Source: Syntrophobacter sp. SbD1 (GTDB lineage: Bacteria; Desulfobacterota; Syntrophobacteria; Syntrophobacterales; Syntrophobacteraceae). From it: a stretch of 36,306 bases of DNA. Shown one piece after another: positions 32,855 to 36,306 of the stretch (position 1 is its first letter; the number at the start of each line of letters is the position of its first letter). The stretch covers positions 43,251-79,556 of the forward strand of contig OMOE01000121.1 of assembly GCA_900290365.1 (NCBI GenBank), in the 5' to 3' direction. The position numbers were made by a program, and so were the translations under genes. The notes beneath the pieces are model-generated. The model searched no databases and was not told the DNA's origin. It was given only the letters and a program-made list of their open reading frames with translations.

Positions 32855-33595
32855 ATGAAATTAAGAGCCTTTATCCTATTTGTTCTCTCATTTACGCTAT
32901 ATTGTTGTGGACCATACACCAAGAACGCGGCAGTTGTCGGGGCGCCCGGCACGGTCGCACCACCCGCGCCGCAGGAATACCGGATGACCCCCGGTGATAA
33001 GATTAGCATCAAGTTATTTTATAATCCCGACCTCAACCAGGAAGTGACGGTCCGGCCCGACGGGAAAATTGCATTGATGCTCGTACACGACGTTAATGCT
33101 GCCGGGATAACCCCTTCCGAACTGACACAGCAGTTGACTGAAAGCTATGGGAAATTTCTTCAGCAGCCTGAGGTCGCCGTTATAGTGAGTGCGTTTGCAG
33201 GCCAGAGAGTGTTTGTGGGAGGACAGGTGGCACTGCCCGGAGTCAAGGATATCATTGGTCCCACAACTGTTCTGCAGGCTATTGCAATGGCCGGCGGCTT
33301 CAAGGACGATGCCCGTCTTGATGAAGTGGTGGTTATGCGCCGGGATGAAAACGGAAAACCCTTTATAATTAAACTGGACAGCGCAAAAGCAACGAAGGGT
33401 ATTGATCTGCAGCAGGATATTTATGTGCAGGCTTACGATATGGTTGTAGTGCCGAGGAGCAATATTGGAGACGTGGACCTCTGGGTCCTGCAGTACATTC
33501 ACAATACTCTAGGAATACTTGGTCAAGATGCCATAAATTATTATTATATTATAGAAGGGGTGGGGATTGTGAATTCGGTGCCGCCGGTGCGGTGA
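32855..33595 (+). CDS. Polysaccharide export outer-membrane protein (Wza/SLBB type)
   Basis: A protein of 246 residues. An N-terminal hydrophobic signal ends LYCCG, an imperfect lipobox. The Poly_export domain (about 40-110) reads YRMTPGDKISIKLFYNPDLNQEVTV in outline, with RPDGKIAL at its centre. An SLBB domain follows (about 115-185: VFVGGQVALPGV, then LQAIAMAGGF). Such proteins form the outer-membrane ring for capsule or exopolysaccharide export. The length and gene order match the XrtA/PEP-CTERM-associated subfamily. The Wzz-type gene starts 43 nt downstream. Confidence 0.92.
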   Translation: MKLRAFILFVLSFTLYCCGPYTKNAAVVGAPGTVAPPAPQEYRMTPGDKISIKLFYNPDLNQEVTVRPDGKIALMLVHDVNAAGITPSELTQQLTESYGKFLQQPEVAVIVSAFAGQRVFVGGQVALPGVKDIIGPTTVLQAIAMAGGFKDDARLDEVVVMRRDENGKPFIIKLDSAKATKGIDLQQDIYVQAYDMVVVPRSNIGDVDLWVLQYIHNTLGILGQDAINYYYIIEGVGIVNSVPPVR

Positions 33596-33638
33596 GAGGC
33601 TTTATGGCAGCAACCTGAATAATAATGAGAGATTAGAA

Positions 33639-35189
33639 ATGATTGATTCCCCGAATACGAACTTTCCGGTGCCTTCCCAGGGGGCGGACCTTCCGTCATT
33701 ACAGTCCGAACGTATGTTCCTGGTGAGAGAGGCATATCCAGCAAACAATCTTCGCGACTACGCGTCCATATTCTTTAAACATAAAACCGACATCCTTGTA
33801 ACTTTCGTTGTGCTGTGCGCCATCTTTAGTACAGCCGCAATCGTATACAAATATTGGATCTATGAGCCCGATTTTCAGGCAAAATCATCTCTTTTGGTCA
33901 GATTCGGCTGGGAAAATCATTCTCCGGAACTGTCGCTTGAAAAGCGCGATGCCCCAACTATAAGCCAGGCAGAGCTCGTGGGGTCTGAAGCGACCATACT
34001 GGGGAGCAGAGAGCTAAAAGAGAAGGTCATCAGGACCTTGAAACCGGAAATCATGTTTCCCCTGCTTGTCAAAGCGCCTTATCGAGGACTTAGCAACAGC
34101 GAAGCTGCGGTGGTGCTCTTTGAGAAGCAACTTGCCATCACTCCCTCGAAAACGGGTACGGGTAATGTAATCGAAGTCACTTTCAATGGTAATAATCCTA
34201 CTGTATCGGCCACTGTGGTCAATGAACTGGTTGACTACTATATCGATAAGCGAAGTGAAATTTATAAGGACCCGAAATCAGTACTGTTTCTCGAGAAGAA
34301 GGCTGACGAATACAGGCAAAAACTGGCCGAATCCGAGGACAGACTGAAGGCTTTTCGCGATGAGACCAAGATTATTTCGTTTGACGAACAGCGCAGCCTT
34401 TTTCTCAAAGAACGTTCGGACCTGGGCGTTGCTTTGAATGGGACCGCAAACGGAATGAAAGAAGTCCAGGAAAAGATCGGCGAACTCGAAAAGCAATTGA
34501 GTTCACTTTCTAAAACTACAGTTACTGCAGGCTCTTTTGAAGTACAAAAAGAAGGTCAGGCAAGACTGCTCACTCTTCAACTTCAGGAAAAAGATCTGTT
34601 GTCCAAATACAAGGAAGATAATCCCCTGGTCGTTAACGTTCGTAATCAAATAGAAATGGTAAAGAAATACATAGCAACGAACTCGGCCGGAGATGCCAAA
34701 CCCGGTATTGCTCCCCCTGACCCGGTATATCAGGAGGTTCTAAAACAGCTTTTAAACAACAAGACTGAAGCGAGCGCATTGAGGGTCAGATTCGCCGACG
34801 TGACGAAGCAGCTTGGCGAACTCAATGCCGAAATTCAATCATTGGAAGCCCTCGAGAATCGCTACAAAGAACTGGCAAGGGAAGCTAAGTCCAACGAGGA
34901 AAAATATCACGGTTACCGCCAGAGGCTCGAAGAAGCCAAGGTATATGACGAACTCGACCGCCAGAAAATGACAAGCGTGAGTGTGATTGAACGGGCATGG
35001 CCGCCGATTGCCCCGGTTAACTTGCGGCCCCTGCCTATTTTGCTTGCTGTGGCTTTTGGGTTGGCTTTCTTTGGAAGCCTGGGGATCACTTATTTGCGGG
35101 AACTTGGAAAACAGGTGATGAGTACGGCTTTGGAGGCTGAAAAAAGATTGGACCTCCCAGTGCTGATTACTATCCCGATTAAGAGTTAA
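33639..35189 (+). CDS. Wzz/GumC-type polysaccharide chain-length protein (no kinase domain)
   Basis: A protein of 516 residues. A cytoplasmic N-terminus carrying REAYPANNLRDYASIFFKHK leads into TM1 at about 50-70. A long periplasmic part follows with coiled-coil segments (about 205-290 and 365-430, for example KADEYRQKLAESEDRLK). The second TM is at about 466-487, preceded by the Pro-rich APVNLRPLP typical of Wzz proteins. The chain ends soon after (VLITIPIKS), so the tyrosine-kinase domain found fused in Wzc is absent and may be a separate gene to the right. It sets polymer length together with the Wza-type protein. The ATPase gene starts 7 nt downstream. Confidence 0.92.
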   Translation: MIDSPNTNFPVPSQGADLPSLQSERMFLVREAYPANNLRDYASIFFKHKTDILVTFVVLCAIFSTAAIVYKYWIYEPDFQAKSSLLVRFGWENHSPELSLEKRDAPTISQAELVGSEATILGSRELKEKVIRTLKPEIMFPLLVKAPYRGLSNSEAAVVLFEKQLAITPSKTGTGNVIEVTFNGNNPTVSATVVNELVDYYIDKRSEIYKDPKSVLFLEKKADEYRQKLAESEDRLKAFRDETKIISFDEQRSLFLKERSDLGVALNGTANGMKEVQEKIGELEKQLSSLSKTTVTAGSFEVQKEGQARLLTLQLQEKDLLSKYKEDNPLVVNVRNQIEMVKKYIATNSAGDAKPGIAPPDPVYQEVLKQLLNNKTEASALRVRFADVTKQLGELNAEIQSLEALENRYKELAREAKSNEEKYHGYRQRLEEAKVYDELDRQKMTSVSVIERAWPPIAPVNLRPLPILLAVAFGLAFFGSLGITYLRELGKQVMSTALEAEKRLDLPVLITIPIKS

Positions 35190-35196
35190 TAAGCAA

Positions 35197-36306
35197 ATGT
35201 ATCTCGATTTTTTCAAATTCAAAAAGAGTCCTTTCCACATTACTCCCGATCCGGATTTTCTCTTTCTGAGTCCGAGTCACAAGGAGGCCTCAGCCTCGAT
35301 CTACTACGGCATCGAGGAACGGAAGGGTTTCGTCGCTGTCACCGGGGAGGTCGGAGTAGGAAAAACGACCATTCTGAGATCATATCTGGAAGGGACCGAC
35401 CCGGAAAAGACCAGGATCGTATACATATTCAATGCTGCGATCTCCTTTGACAAGCTGTTGAAGCAAATTGCCTCCGAGTTTGGAATCCCGGTCGCTGGTG
35501 TAGACTCGGCGGAACTCGTTGACAGCCTCTTCCACTATTTGATCCAGGAATACGAAAACGACCGCAATGTTGTTCTGATAATCGATGAAGCGCAGAACAT
35601 GCCGGTCGAGACCCTCGAAAGACTGAGGATGCTTTCGAACCTGGAGACCTCGCAGGATAAGCTGCTGCAGATAATTCTTGTGGGCCAACCGGAGTTCGAG
35701 GATAAGCTGAATCGGCCTGAATTGAGACAGTTGAAGCAGCGCATAGCTATAATGTGCCGCGTCAGCGCCCTGAAGCCTGAAGAGAGTCTGGCCTATATCC
35801 AGCACAGACTGATGAAGGCCTCTCAATTTCATAATCAGGTTTTTACCAAAGACGCCCTGAAGCGCATTGTCAAAGAGGCTAATGGAATCCCCCGGATAAT
35901 CAATGTGCTGTGTGACAATGCGCTTATTACCGCCTTCGGCTATCAGCGCAACCCCGTAGAGGGTAAAATCGTTAAAGAGGTTATCAAAGATTTTAAAGGC
36001 CAAGATCGGTCAGCTTCCTTCAACTGGAAAATTGTTTGGGTCCCGGCCCTGGTTTTGGCCTTTGGTCTTACGGCTCTGGCTTGGAGAGGGCTTGTTACGT
36101 CTAAAGAAATTACAACCCTCATAGCGGGAAGTTTAAGTTCAATAATCACCAAGCCGACATCTGTGGAAACCCGAATAAAGCTGCCCGAGGTCAAGCACCC
36201 TATTGAGAATGCGCCCGAGCCGGAACGAGCGCCGGCCCTTGCCGAGATCAAGCCTCCTGTTGAGAGTGCGCCAAAAGCGGAACAGGGACAGCCAGTCGCC
36301 GAGGTA
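35197..36306 (+). CDS. ExeA/GspA-like AAA ATPase of XrtA-type polysaccharide locus, right end cut
   Basis: The frame is open from ATG 35197 to the window edge, 370 residues. It starts MYLDFFKFKKSPFHITPDPDF, the usual start of this group when split around residue 20. Walker A is GEVGVGKTT (50-58), Walker B is VLIIDEAQNM (127-135), and an arginine-rich sensor region RQLKQRI follows near 190. A single membrane segment lies at about 278-296 (WVPALVLAFGLTALAW). After it the chain is Pro/Glu/Lys-rich and holds a 19-residue tandem repeat at 329-347 and 348-366, with a third beginning at 367. Related ATPases in exosortase (XrtA/PEP-CTERM) loci sit next to Wza- and Wzz-type genes as here. The exosortase itself is not in the window. 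Confidence 0.88.
   Translation, partial: MYLDFFKFKKSPFHITPDPDFLFLSPSHKEASASIYYGIEERKGFVAVTGEVGVGKTTILRSYLEGTDPEKTRIVYIFNAAISFDKLLKQIASEFGIPVAGVDSAELVDSLFHYLIQEYENDRNVVLIIDEAQNMPVETLERLRMLSNLETSQDKLLQIILVGQPEFEDKLNRPELRQLKQRIAIMCRVSALKPEESLAYIQHRLMKASQFHNQVFTKDALKRIVKEANGIPRIINVLCDNALITAFGYQRNPVEGKIVKEVIKDFKGQDRSASFNWKIVWVPALVLAFGLTALAWRGLVTSKEITTLIAGSLSSIITKPTSVETRIKLPEVKHPIENAPEPERAPALAEIKPPVESAPKAEQGQPVAEV

Overview
The window looks like chromosome from an anaerobic deltaproteobacterium (Desulfobacterota, of the Syntrophobacter/Desulfomonile kind). This is an inference from three things: a complete bacterial-type CO dehydrogenase/acetyl-CoA synthase operon, corrinoid methyltransferase genes, and the start of an XrtA-type exopolysaccharide cluster. 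No database search was possible. No rRNA, tRNA, CRISPR array, transposase or prophage gene was seen.

Layout. 1-1378 (minus): a corrinoid protein followed by a UroD-family methyltransferase that runs off the left edge, behind a leader with an attenuator-like hairpin. 1970-3573 (minus): two L,D-transpeptidase lipoproteins. 3574-3996: an intergenic palindromic repeat. 3997-6275 (plus): a polytopic membrane protein and a DksA-type zinc finger fused to a BON domain, ending in a strong terminator. 6865-11541 (minus): rlmE, yebC, ruvC, ruvA, ruvB and a TauE/SafE permease. 11770-15432 (plus): macrodomain, SPFH/band-7, patatin-like lipase and solitary ParA genes. They converge on a minus-strand gene (15474-16082) whose protein is eight exact 22-residue amphipathic repeats.

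16249-24267 (plus): a good sigma70 promoter, a leader of about 350 nt, then acsD (TTG start), cooS/acsA, acsB, acsC and acsE. These encode CO2 reduction to CO, methyl transfer from methyltetrahydrofolate to the corrinoid iron-sulfur protein, and acetyl-CoA assembly or cleavage. All A-, B-, C- and D-cluster ligands that can be read from the sequence are present. 24549-29904 (plus): pyruvate phosphate dikinase, a CitE/malyl-CoA-lyase-like enzyme and a GAF-PAS histidine kinase, joined by 1-nt and 4-nt overlaps. They probably route acetyl-CoA-derived pyruvate to PEP and handle a CoA-thioester. A metallo-beta-lactamase-fold hydrolase and a convergent UDP-glucuronate epimerase follow.

32117-36306 (plus): an SNase-fold secreted protein, a Wza-type exporter, a Wzz/GumC-type chain-length protein and a truncated XrtA-type ATPase.

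The most unusual items are the 22-residue repeat protein beside the SPFH/patatin/ParA genes, the DksA-BON fusion, heptanucleotide-periodic intergenic elements at three places, a dispersed palindromic repeat (also inside the ruvA-ruvB gap), the attenuator-like leader of the corrinoid gene, and the translationally coupled ppdK-lyase-kinase set.
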